DNA of 64,000 nucleotides, from the NCBI GenBank assembly GCA_021521415.1, contig JAIQDT010000234.1:1240001-1304000 (forward strand). The letters are read 5' to 3'. Under the pieces are notes generated by a model, which saw only the letters and a list, made by a program, of their open reading frames with translations, searched no databases and was not told where the DNA came from. Shown here one piece after another: positions 34,804 through 45,645 of the stretch; position 1 is the stretch's first letter, and every line of letters starts with the position of its first letter. Source of the DNA: Bidens hawaiensis (taxonomy: Eukaryota; Streptophyta; Magnoliopsida; Asterales; Asteraceae). Position numbers and translations under genes: made by a program.

Positions 34804-37800
34804 TCACCAGACCAACCCCTTTCGTCTTCTAAACATGTCAACACTCATTCGAGACTTCTCGGGTTTGTTCGTCTTCTTTGACTTTTCAAGTCTACTATCT
34901 AAACTATTTCTAGAAACTTCTGGAAGCTCAGCTCGCATCTCAAATGTGTCGGCAGTAACCGTGGGCCCACTTTCAGGCTCTTTCTTCTGATTCTCAACAT
35001 CTAGTGGCGGGTTTTTTGACCTGTTTGTGGGCTGGGTCCCTTTTGATTTTCCGAGTGCCAAAACGAACTTTTTTAAGTGTCGTATGAACTCAGGATAGAA
35101 CTCGAGGTTGCAATGGCCTCCACCCGTAAGCCACAATGGTTCATACCTGTTCTTGCAAAGCTCCCATAGTTGTTTTCCGTGAGAGTGATCCACAACTTCA
35201 TCCGATGTACCCTGTTTACAGACGCGAGCCTGCTTTGTTAAATATGCATGTGACTAGGGGTGTAAACAAGCCAAGTTGCTCGTAAGGTACTTGAGATGCT
35301 CGCTAAAAGCTCATTCGAGCGGAGCTGAAATGAACTCGAGCCTAAAAATAAGCTATTTAATAAACGAGCCTCAGCTTCACGTATAGAGATCGAGCTGGCT
35401 CGCAAGCCAGCCTGAATGAGCCAATTATGTAAATGATTATTATATATAAAATTATGATAAAATATATGAATAATATACGTCCTATATATGAATGGCATAA
35501 TTAGCATATGTATAAAAATGATTATAAATGTGTACAAATAAATTAATAAATAACAAACGAGTTGAGTTGGAGTTCGAAAACCTACTCACGGGCCAATCTC
35601 GGGCTTTAGAAACAAAGCTCGAAACAAGCCAAGCTTGAAGCTGGCTCACGAACCTAAACGAGCCTATTATTCATACAATTTTATTTAAAATATACATTTT
35701 TATAATTACCAATAACATTAAACATTAAGATAAAATAAACATATCAAAATTATATATATTATGTTATATATAAAAATTGTAATTAAAATACATACAAAAA
35801 ATGAGTATAAATGAGTGAATAAACTAATAGATAATAAACAAGCCGAGCCCAAGCTTGAAAACCTACTTACGAGCCGATCTCAAGCTCTCGTAGCTTAGGA
35901 TTAGCTCGTTTAGACCCGTAACGTCCAAGAACCGTTGTTCATTTTGCATTATTAGAAAACCATAGTCAATGATCTTACGTGTATGACAAGAACAGGGCAG
36001 TTCACCAAACCGATCTTCTCGATGTTCTGAAACCAGAAATCACACAAAAAAGCATTAATTTTTTTTATTCACAACATATAAGGAACTAAAAACAAAATCT
36101 TTATATTTTGTTTATAACCTTATATATATCGAACCAATATGTTCTTTTAACAGGATACAGCACCCTGAGGCCCGAGAGAATTGGACTATGTAACACCACA
36201 CCTTTTAAGTCGGGTATGCGCGATGCAAGGTCAATGGTGGGCCCGCTACCGACAGATTGGCCGTATAAAATTAATTGGTCATCTTTGACGTTGTATTTCT
36301 CCTTAAGGCATTTATAAACCGCATCAACGTCCGCATATGTGTTACACTCGGACGGCTGTTATGAACAAAATTAAAGATGATTGTCGTATTGATGTATTAG
36401 GAATTAGGATTTTTTTTTAAAACTAAATTGTGATTATAAAACATGTTTTAAAAGGTATGCATTGTGTTTGTATTACCTTTCCGGTAGATTGACCATAGCC
36501 AGAGTAGTCATATCTGCATTTAGAAGGAAGAAATTAGCGATTTGGATAACTCAAATTATACTAGGCTTGTTGATTTTACTCGTACCCGATTACCCGACCC
36601 GATTCATATTTACCCGACTAACCCCGGCCCAACACGATATTGAATACCCAAAAACTGATGAAACCGATTGTTATTACTGTCGGATATCGGTTAGACCTTT
36701 AAACATCATAAAACCATCCTGAACTACAAGAAACTCCATAACCCAACCTGAACTACAAGAAGCCTGGATAATAAACCCGATCACCACCCTTAAATTATAC
36801 AATGTGGGTAAATATGGGTCACTCCTATGACCTGGCTAACTTGGAACTGGTCAAAATGGGTCAATTCTAGATAATTTAGAACATGCCAAATGAATCAAAA
36901 CCGGTCAAAGTTGGTCACTCCTACAATCTAGCTAACTTAGAACAACTCCAAATGGGTCAAAACGAGTCACTCCTACAAAACAAGTTAAACTTAGAACATG
37001 TCAAAATTGGTCAATCGTACAATCTAGCTAGCTTAGAACGGCTCGAAATGGGTCAAAATGGGTCCACTCTGATAAAACTATAAAACTCAGAACGGATCAA
37101 AAATGAGTCACTCCTACAAGACGAGCGAACTCAGAACGGGTCAAAATGGGTCAATCCTGGGGATAAGTCGGTTTAATAATCATTTTCCTAAAACAATTCG
37201 TTACATGTTTCACCAAATCTAATTATTTTGACCCAAAGATCATATAATCCAAATGAATGATCACATATAACAATTCCGCGACTCCAAATCGTGACATCAT
37301 TTTTAAACGCATCCAAACATCAAGAGCATCCCAAAAACTCAAAAGTTACAAGAATATCATAACACTCGTTAGAAACCTCTAGATGGTTCTACAGAAAAGT
37401 CTTAAAACACAAATAGAAACCCGAAAGGCATAGCATTAACATCATATTTAAGCATAAGATAGGCTTCAAATCGGTCAAAATGCGGCATATGAACACTAAC
37501 CCTAAATTTTACAACATCAAACCCTTGGATTTATTGTCATAAAGTGCAAGATTTCTTAGTAATAATATATACATATTTAGGAACTTAGCAAACACCATAA
37601 ACACAAATTATACAGATGATATAACCAATTTTTACCTAAATCAAAGCAAAATTCATAGAACTATTACAATTGAACAAATCAAATACTTAAATTTACTGCC
37701 ATAAAGTAGTAGATTTCTTCATAAATTATCTAATTCAGAATGTGTCCAAATGGGTCACCACTATCAAATTAGGTAACTTGGAACGGGCCAAATAGCCTAA

Positions 37801-38204
37801 CTAACTTTAAACAGGCCATAACGGGTAAAACTAGCTACTGCTTCTGGTTCATATCTCTCACTCATTTGTTGGTAAGTTATTTGAATCCGAAGCCTAGACA
37901 CATACCCAACAAGATTAACCCGAAGACGAAGGCTCAATTCCACAAAAAGCTCGAACATCTGACCCAAATCCGCCGCATTCCCATGCGAATACAAAAGGGT
38001 AGCATTAGCTTTACTGTGTTTGATGTAAACCGCAACAACGTCGTTCCCCTTCTTCGTCCGAACCTTCAACACATCCACGCCTTCCCGCCGTGGAACCTCC
38101 GGGATGACCAGCCCACCGCCGCCCTCAGCTTCCACCGTGTACGACGGCGGCGTTGGCGGGAAGAAGGCGAACTTGGCGGCGATTGATGACGTCACTCCAC
38201 CCAT
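34804..38204 (-). CDS. ABHD17-like alpha/beta hydrolase (putative protein depalmitoylase)
   Basis: Five exons with GT/AG borders join into 342 codons without a break: 37906-38204, 36477-36513, 36119-36355, 35979-36026, 34804-35211. The product matches plant homologues of animal ABHD17, membrane-associated serine hydrolases that remove palmitate from proteins. The alpha/beta-hydrolase fold is shown by [10 protein letters not shown] (oxyanion region, about residues 74-83), nucleophile elbow GQSVGSG (Ser146), acid Asp211 in HGTSDEVVD, and His240 in GGGHCN. The start [12 protein letters not shown] is chosen because this N-terminus is conserved in plants and has Gly2 for possible myristoylation; an in-frame Met 21 codons upstream is less likely. 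The last 75 residues are a basic, hydrophilic tail ending RRRKGLVW. All catalytic residues are present, and this is the only host gene here that looks functional. The substrate in plants is not established by sequence. Confidence 0.92.
35255..35925. mobile_element. hAT-like non-autonomous element in intron 4 of the ABHD17-like gene
   Basis: The left end AGGGGTGTAAACAAGCCAAG and the right end, read in reverse as GGGTCTAAACGAGCTAATCC, are imperfect inverted repeats. The interior repeats GAGCTCG/CGAGCC phrases (AACGAGCC, GCTCGAAACAAGCC). Ends of the form AGGGGTGTAAACGAGC are common in plant hAT-derived elements. No transposase. Confidence 0.55.
36811..37165 (+). repeat. Imperfect tandem repeats in intron 1 of the ABHD17-like gene
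   Basis: Units of about 55-60 bp built from AAATGGGTCA, CACTCCTACAA, TCTAGCTAACTTAGAAC recur six or seven times. A solitary related unit is near 37745-37830. Non-coding. Confidence 0.7.
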
Positions 38205-38449
38205 TGAGTTTGACTTGGATTCATATATAAGGGTTGGGTTTGGTTGGGTTGGAGGGAGGGGTTTCACGGCTGAGTAAAGATACTTTGTAAGTGACCGACC
38301 CGTTGATGATGGATGATCCGGTTCTTTACTTGCTTCTCACCTATTATAGGGTTTAAATTCAGAAAGTGATATGCTAATTATTATTATTTATAATATCCGA
38401 CCTTTTAAAAATAAAAATAGATATTATTTATAATTAACAAATAATTTAT
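38205..38449 (-). promoter_or_regulatory. Presumed 5' flank of the ABHD17-like gene
   Basis: This is the upstream sequence of the gene. A TATATA motif (minus strand, about 38224-38231) lies only some 20 bases before the start codon, too close to be the working TATA box. No confident core promoter element is visible. Confidence 0.3.
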
Positions 38450-38650
38450 ACTAAAATAAATAAGTGGGTTATTAGATAGCTTTTAAACTAGGTTATAAAA
38501 TCTCATTTATTTGTGAAAATATTTCATCATCAAAACTTAAGTATATTACTAGCATTCTTACAATAAATAAAATTAAAATTCCAAAAAAAAAATAAATATT
38601 AGAAACGAATAATGTAAAGCAACCTCGTAATACGAGGAATAAAAGTTAGT
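38450..38650 (+). mobile_element. Helitron-type 3' end, mutated
   Basis: The perfect hairpin CCTCGTAATACGAGG (38623-38637) is followed by AATAAAAGTTAG then T. The last bases are TTAG instead of CTAG. About 200 bp is homologous to the inverted copy at 17447-17800. Confidence 0.65.
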
Positions 38651-39844
38651 ATACATATATAAAAATTACATATAAAACATATTAGGAGGACAAAATGGTA
38701 ATTGATTATTTCCGGCAAGACGCCGCTATATTACGACAAAAAATGAGAACGCTACAGTTCATCTCCGGCTATGTTTTATGACCTACGGCGGCGTTCGATT
38801 GATCTTCAAGCGACCTTAACCTTCGATTGCAATCAATCCAATTAAAGCCTACGATAAATTCACCCTACCGATCAATTTCCCATCGCCATAGGTTACAACC
38901 ATACATATTGGGTTATACATACGCTTCCCTTTTATCAACCGTCTCAATCCAATTGAATTCTTTGCAATCATCTTTAATCTACGGTAGGCGATTCATTGGT
39001 ACAATATGTGGAGACCTCGTATAACCTATTTAAGCTATCTTCCTCTAAATTTCTTGAAAACGAATCAACAGAGGTGAACAATTTATGCATGGTTCCTACT
39101 TAGGGTTGATTTTGATTTTGCCATTAACTTTCCTTTAAAAATTTTTTGATTTGGAATTGAATTCGTTGTTCGCTTTAGGATTATGCTTCATTCTCGGTTC
39201 GTAATCAGTTACTAATTCCACATTGAGAGAGACTATGGAAGTTCTCGTTTTCATCAATTAAAGACCCTATTACCATCAGACTTCAAGCCCTCCCCAGCTC
39301 ACAATTTCTTCGCAACCCCTGTCTTGGTATGTTTATCGTTCAGTTTCTCTAGTTGAAGCAACTCTGGTATGTTAAACTATGCGATTAATCTAGGTATTTG
39401 TACAAATTAATGTCGATTATTTGAAGTTAGCATTCGAAATCGTTTCTCCACGTGTATCTAAATTTACAATGATTCTCTTGTGTGTTAATGCAGTTTGAAT
39501 ATTTAATTGGTTCGTCATTATCTAACCCTAATTCACATGTTTACTTTCTGACTTTCAAATTTTCTATCAAAAATTTTGCGAAGCAATCTCCATGTTTTAT
39601 GCTTTATGCTTCTGAAGGTGTTGCGGATACAGGTGAACGGCTAGCACTTTTTTAATGTGATGTTCAGACAAATGCGAGAGGACATGTAGGCAGTATCAAT
39701 ATCTTGATATTATTCTACAATATATTTATATTACTATTGATCCTAACTATGGTTTCTTTTATTATATCTATCAAATATCAATTTGTGATCACAGACGCAC
39801 ATAACAATAAACTGGAACTGTAGTTTTTAAATTATAAAGCTTTA
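38651..39844 (+). other. Possible 5' end of an unidentified host gene, cut by the LARD insertion
   Basis: The base composition is gene-like. Two candidate exons are visible: MWRPRITYLSYLPLNFLK from ATG at about 39007, ending CAACAGAG before GTGAAC near 39073; and a stretch ending CCTGTCTTG before GTATGTTT near 39328. I do not recognise the protein. The LTR element at 39845 interrupts the region. Confidence 0.25.
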
Positions 39845-40906
39845 TGATGTAGCCTAAAATATATGCATTGTTACATAAATATTCCCTATACTTTTAAGTA
39901 TTTTTATGCCAAGTTTTTATTGAATATTATTATTATTGGTTGATTTTTGAATTTTATTGGTTTCAAGAGCCAACGAGCTAAACTATACATGTAGTGAAAT
40001 AAATTTTTAAGCGTAAACTAATTATTATGATTGAATGAGAAATTGGTTTATTATGATTGAATGAGAAATTGGTTTAATAATACATAAACTTTAATTATGT
40101 GCACTCAATGTTTATTAATAAGCTATCTATAATTAATTATTAAATCAAATAAGTGACTTTAGCAAAAAATCACGAGAGCTAAAATAAAAAGATAATGGGC
40201 TTCACACTAAAACATATTCTATGTGATTTTATAGGAAATAAAATGGCAGGCCCAAAACAAATATAACTTGGAACAGAAGACATGCACAATATAAAAAGAT
40301 TGATTGGAAGCAGCCGTGAGGGGGCGGTGGATTTTTTTCAGAAAAGCAGCCATCGACAAAAATTATTATTGGAGAGAATGAGAGGCAATCCAACTAACTG
40401 GTAAGTTTACACGCCCTTTAGATTTCTTTTTAGGTGACACCCGGAGAATGATCAGGGATCCACTAGGTTTTCTAAGGGTGTCGTATTTTAAGATCTCGGT
40501 TCCATCATAGTTTCCACGGCCGAGAGAAATCCAAGAGTTACCAGTAGGATTCTAAACCTAGGTAGCACTTCTCCTGTCTTTGAGTTCGTCTACGTTATAG
40601 AGTTGAAGTTTGTCACTGTCAGTGTCATTGTCCGTTTTAGTTTAAGTATTTTTTAGTTTATAGTTTATAAATAAAAAAAAACACAAAAATCAATCAAATA
40701 TATTTTTTCAAGTTTTTAGTCAGAGTCTAGTTTAAGTGTCGCTAGTGTCCTTTGGGTTTGATATCCGGACTTCATAAGGCTTTACTGCAGTCGATAGGTA
40801 CACTTGCCTATTTAGTGGTCTAGCATTAGGAGAGTCTAGGTTTATAAATCTAAAACTAAAGTGTCTAGGTTAGGTTAATTTTTTATAGACCGCTTTCAGT
40901 ACATCA
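39845..40906 (+). repeat. 5' LTR of the LARD-like element
   Basis: Starts TGATGTAGCC and ends TACATCA. It contains a 27-bp tandem duplication (TTATTATGATTGAATGAG block, about 40020-40075) that is single in the 3' LTR. Confidence 0.88.
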
Positions 40907-40908
40907 AG

Positions 40909-40929
40909 TTTTTGGCGTCGTTGCCAGGG
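40909..40929 (+). promoter_or_regulatory. Primer binding site, Asp-tRNA type
   Basis: TTGGCGTCGTTGCCAGGGA differs at about two sites from TGGCGCCGTTGCCGGGGA, the complement of the 3' end of tRNA-Asp used by Athila-type and other gypsy elements. Confidence 0.75.
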
Positions 40930-41288
40930 ACACTTAGGCGATAGCGAAACTAGCTTTGATTGACATACTTAATTGGTTACTTGGTCTTATTTGTGTATCT
41001 AATTGTTAGTGTTTAGTAGGTCTTAGTTTGTCTTTTTAGTGTCTCTAATAATTTTTTTTATTATTTATATTATTTTTTTATTGGGTCTTGAGTTGTGGTG
41101 TGTCTTGTGAGTCCATGTCTTTGTGTATTTTGTGTTAGTCTAGTGAGTCTATTATTTATGTCTAATTGTCTGTGTCTAGTAAGTCATAGAGAGTTTTTTT
41201 TAGCGTGTCGAGTAATTTTTTTAAATATTATTATTTATATATTTATCTGGTGCTCGTGATCCGTTTTGTATGAGTGTCCATTGCAGTG

Positions 41289-42183
41289 ATTTTTATGGAG
41301 CATTACTACAGGAACCGCCAGCGTGGATACAATTATAGTCATCGGGATCATTTTAGGGAAGTTTTGTGTGAGATATGTGGTGGACCCCATTGGTCATATG
41401 ATTGTTATTATTCACAAGGGGGTCACACATACGAGTATGATGATCATCGACCTTACTCGCAACCGTATGAACCTCAATGTCATCACCATCTATACACGAG
41501 CTCGCCAGATTCACAGATGAGTTGTTGCAAAAATGTTTAAATAGTTGTGATTTTTGGGATCCAGAGCAAAGTAGAATTAGAACTGAGCAACGTATAATGG
41601 AATTTGATGAAGCAGCTAGAAAAATGAATGAGAATTTCAGGGTATTGAGCGACTGGTTGGCCAAAGATCGAGAGGAGCGTTTAACTAGCAGTACAGAACA
41701 AATTGTTTGCGAGCCGGAACACACCCCGGAGCCAGAGACCATAATGGACGATGAAGTCCCCCCTCCGGTTCAGCAGAGCGTTGGCCATGTTGGCTTAGAT
41801 TATCGGTATTCCACGCTTTGGTACTGTGGATCCGAACCCATTGATGATGATTTTTGGGGTGATGAGGAGATAGAGGTAATAGAGTTACTTAATAGCACTG
41901 TGGTTGAAATTGAAGAAGGTGATGAGGTGATGAAAACGCCACGGAGGAGGAGCACATTCCTTCATGGGAGCTGGAATTTGGTGATGAGTTATTAGATTTG
42001 TCCGCTCCGTGTTATGAAGAAGAAGAGTTTGACCTACTTGGTGATTTAAAGCGTCTTGAAGATTTACTGTATAACGAGCCAAGTGTGGAAATCGAGAGGG
42101 AGCCTTGTGAGGAGAGCCATGAGGATGTAAGTGACTCGGTTACTACGACATTATACATCGATTTTGATAAACCAAAACATTAA
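41289..42183 (+). pseudogene. LARD-encoded gag-like/acidic protein, frameshifted
   Basis: The first part (Met near 41295) is rich in Tyr, His and Arg and has a zinc-knuckle-like CEICGGPHWSYDC (C-x2-C-x3-H-x4-C), then a frame change near 41480-41520. The second part (to 41995) contains ELLQKCLNSCDFWDPEQ and ends acidic. A further frame change near 41935 leads to a third acidic part ending at 42183 (SAPCYEEEEFDLLGDL). No catalytic domain. The Cys/His motif suggests descent from a gag nucleocapsid. Function unknown. Confidence 0.55.
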
Positions 42184-42207
42184 CCGTACTCAATCTCCAT
42201 TCGGGGC

Positions 42208-42510
42208 ATGTTGAGGTTTGAAAAATTGGCTAGAAGAGAAAGGGTACCGAGGCTCAAGGATAGAATTGTGCGTAGGAATTCGTCATACCCGCCTACATTC
42301 ATCGAATCACTATTTAGGGTTGACCATCTCTTGAGCTACATGCATATCATACATTTCGGTCCTGGGAAATTTAAGAGTTGGTGGGCTGAGTTTAATTTGT
42401 ATGTTTGGGCCCATGAGAGCTTTGTAGTTGGTTTCTTCCCGACCAATTGTAAGAGGAAAGTGTTGAGGAGAATTGATGGGAAGAGAATAAAGAAGAAGCC
42501 TCCTGATTGA
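42208..42510 (+). CDS. Second ORF of the LARD-like element, unknown
   Basis: 100 residues with YPPTFIESLFRVDHLLSYM, a Trp/Phe-rich middle (KFKSWWAEFNLYVWAHESF) and a basic end (KRKVLRRIDGKRIKKKPPD). It follows the acidic ORF by 25 bases and precedes GCACTTCCCAGGAGGCAACC, a motif found downstream of coding regions in Athila-like elements (from memory). It may be a remnant rather than a translated gene. Confidence 0.35.
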   Translation: MLRFEKLARRERVPRLKDRIVRRNSSYPPTFIESLFRVDHLLSYMHIIHFGPGKFKSWWAEFNLYVWAHESFVVGFFPTNCKRKVLRRIDGKRIKKKPPD

Positions 42511-43955
42511 AGTTAAGGAGTAAGTCCGTCTGAGACTCTTCTGTAAACTTAGCACTTCCCAGGAGGCAACCCGGTAATATCCTTTCTTTTTATTTTATTT
42601 TCATTTTTTTTATTTCGTTGTTTGTCGAGTGTTTCTTCTCTTGCTTGTAGTTTGTTCCAGGGTTGGTTGAGGACGGTTGCTGAGCTATGGTTTTAAGCAA
42701 GTGTGGGGATGCCACTTGTTTCAGAATTGCCGCTTTCGTTCGTGGGAGAGTATGTTATTTGGAAATAGTTTGCTGATTGCGTTCGAATTGGAGGGCACGG
42801 AACATGACTCATGGCACACGATCACTGAAATATTTACCAGGGGAGTCTGTTCCATTTTCTTTATTTTTTATTTAATTTTATTTATGCTTTATTTTTGTCT
42901 TTTTCTTGTCTCACATTGAGGACAATGTGAAATTTAAGTGTGGGGATGGGAAACTGACGTTTTTAGGTAGTAAAAGAAAGTTAATATAAATAAAAAAAAA
43001 TTAAAAATTAAAAAAAAATTAAAAAAAAAACATAAAAAAAGTATATATTTATATAAAATAAAAAAATAATAAGAGAAAAAAAAAGAAAAAAAACAAAAAA
43101 AAAGCAAAAAACAAAAAAATGTCCATTGAATTAAAAGTTTTGCAACAAAATGGAAAATGATAGAAAAATTGGGGATTGGTTTTTTAAAACTACTAATATA
43201 TATGAGATAAAAAAATAGAAAGCGCACTTAATTTGGGATGTGTCGGTAGGCCCAACTAGCTTTGAAAAGTTTTCCCTGATTATTATTAATATACCTAATA
43301 GTCATAAACCTTGAGGTGGTGAGAATTACATGCACTTAAAAAATTAGCACACCACTCTGTTTTATGAAAGTAAATAACGAGTAGCGCCCCGCCATGTCCA
43401 TCATTTATACGAGTTTAGAAAAATAGTTATATATTTAGGTAAAAGATACCTAAGAGCATGAAGTTTTGTTGCACGAACATCAAAGATGTGCAAATACTTT
43501 GAAAGTAAAGTGAATGAGAAAGTTATGCAAAATGCCAAAGAAGCATTCACTAAAAAAAAAATAAATAAAAAAAAATCAAGTAATAGAAAAAAGAGGCCAA
43601 AAGGCACATACTAGACGGGGCTGAGAGCTTACGTGTTACCAAGGGGATGGTGACTATGAGGATACACTATTGGGGCTCAAGGTTTTAATTGTATTGATTA
43701 TGCTTGAGATGAGGGTAAGCAGATCTGTACCTCCTTAGGTGTGAGACCCATAGATTTATTGATATCATTTGAACTTAATCACTGAATATGATGAGGGCTT
43801 GATAGGTTGGTGACTGGGTTTAAGTGGACAACAATATTGGCAATCACGACTTTTGCGTTTATCTATGCTTAAAAGATAACCTAATTGTTTTGAAAGCCAG
43901 CTTTCCGATTCTGATTTCCATTGCAAATAGGTTTTTTAGGGATAAAAAAGGTTTA
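42511..43955 (+). other. Non-coding 3' part of the LARD-like element
   Basis: It holds GAGGACAATGTGAAATTTAAGTGTGGGGAT near 42918-42948, an A-rich block at 42980-43125 and AT-rich DNA. No gene. Confidence 0.6.
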
Positions 43956-43969
43956 AGTGTGGGGATATT
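43951..43969 (+). promoter_or_regulatory. Polypurine tract of the LARD-like element
   Basis: TTTAAGTGTGGGGATATT immediately precedes the 3' LTR. The near-identical AAGTGTGGGGAT at about 42937 is an internal duplicate. Confidence 0.7.
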
Positions 43970-45008
43970 TGATATAGCCTAAAATATATGCATTATTATA
44001 TAAATATTTCCTGTACTTTTAAGTATTTTTGAGCCAAGTTTTTATTGAATATTATTATTGGTTCATATTTGAATTTTACTGGTTTAAAGAGCCAACGAGT
44101 TAAACTATACATGTCTTAAATTAAAGTGAAATAATTTTTTAAATGTAAACTAATTATTATGATTGAATGAGAAATTGGTTTAATAATACGTAAACTTTAA
44201 TTATGTGTACTCAATGTTTATTAATAAGCTATCTATAATTAATTATTAAATCAAATAAGTGACTTTAGCAAGAAATCACGAGAGCTAAAATAAAAAGATA
44301 CTGGGCTTCACACTAAAACATATTCTATGTGATTTTATAGGAAATAAAATGGCAGGCCTAAAACAAATATAACTTGGGACAGAAGACATGCACAATATAA
44401 AAGTCTTGATTGGAAGCAGCCGTGAGGGGGGCAGGTGGAATTTTTTTAGAAAGGAAGCCATCGACAAAAATTATTGTTAGAGAGACTAAGTGGCAATCCA
44501 ACCAACTGGTAAGTTTACACACCCCTTAGGTTTTCTTTTAGATGACACCCGGAGAATGATCAGGGATCCACTAGGTTATCTAAGGATGTCGTATTTTAAG
44601 ATCCCGGTTCCATCATAGTTTCAATGTCCGAGAGAAATCCAAGAGTTACAAGTAGGATTCTAAACCTAGGTAGCGCTTCTCCTGTCTTTGAGTTCGTCTA
44701 AGTTATAGAGTTGAAGTTTGTCATTGTCAATGTCCGTTTTAGTTTAAGTATTTTTTAGTTTATAGTTTATAAATAAAAAAAACACAAAAATCAATCAAAT
44801 ATATATTTTTTAAGTTTTTAGTTAGAGTCTAGTTTAGGTGTCGCTAGTGACCTTTGGGTTCGATATCCGGACTTCATTAGGCTTTACTTCGGTCGATAGG
44901 TACACTTGACTGTCTAGTGGTCTAGCATTAGGAGAGTCTAGGTTTATAAATTTAAAACTAGAGTGTCTAGGCTAGGTAAATATTTTATAGACCGCTTTCA
45001 GCATATCA
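43970..45008 (+). repeat. 3' LTR of the LARD-like element
   Basis: Starts TGATATAGCC, ends GCATATCA, colinear with the 5' LTR. The following CTTTA completes the target duplication. DNA from 45014 to 45645 shows no gene. Confidence 0.88.
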
Positions 45009-45645
45009 CTTTAGTTGTGAGCTTCATGAGAAACTTCATATCATATGACAAGGGTAGTGTAAATTTTTTTATTTTTTTTATTTTTAAGAGTTTTACAACA
45101 TCTTAAATGCATATAGACAACTTCTACTGCAAGGGTATAGAGGTGAAAACTGGAAGAATAAAATATGACCCTGTGTAACTAATTAATTAGCAAACCTAGC
45201 CAACACTTCTCATTATGTTGGAGAAGTTATACGAATTAAACCAGTTCAATTGATTTCAGAAGTAATGCGCCAATATGCAACAATGTCTACAACGACTAAG
45301 AGGGTGTGAATGATAACTTATTGCAACCATTCAATGCTACGCCAACACCACACACCACCGTATAAACGCCGGAGGCTTGTAACCGTAGCTGTAGGCAATG
45401 CAACCTCACCTCCGTGTTATCAGATTTAAGTTAACCTCTTTTGGTACAAATTGTAGCTTCCATTGTCAGTATTTTTATAACTGCTTCTATTTAGATTATA
45501 GTTCAGTGGATTTTAAGTTTTTGGGACTGTTTGAGATTTCATTTTTTACCTTGCCTTTTATGTCATACATATCCTAAACAATTTTTGTTTTCAGTTGGTC
45601 TTAATGGCAGCAAGAATAGGTGTAGAACAATGTTATTATTGATGC

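Larger units (their letters stand above)
39845..45008 (+). mobile_element. Non-autonomous LTR retrotransposon (LARD-like)
   Basis: A 5164-bp element with LTRs 39845-40906 and 43970-45008 and a perfect CTTTA duplication (39840-39844 and 45009-45013). It has a tRNA-Asp-type primer site and a polypurine tract but no protease, RT or integrase. The internal region carries only gag-like and acidic coding remnants. Primer-site type and the AAGTGTGGGGAT tract suggest parasitism on a Ty3/gypsy element of the Athila/Tat side (inference). LTRs differ by several percent, so it is older than the gypsy element at 5.8 kb. Confidence 0.88.

Noticed and set aside
37866..38186. 106-residue plus-strand frame
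   Set aside because: Antisense to exon 1 of the ABHD17-like gene.
42934..43227. 97-residue Phe-rich minus-strand frame
   Set aside because: Produced by the A-rich block of the LARD-like element; no domain or splice evidence.
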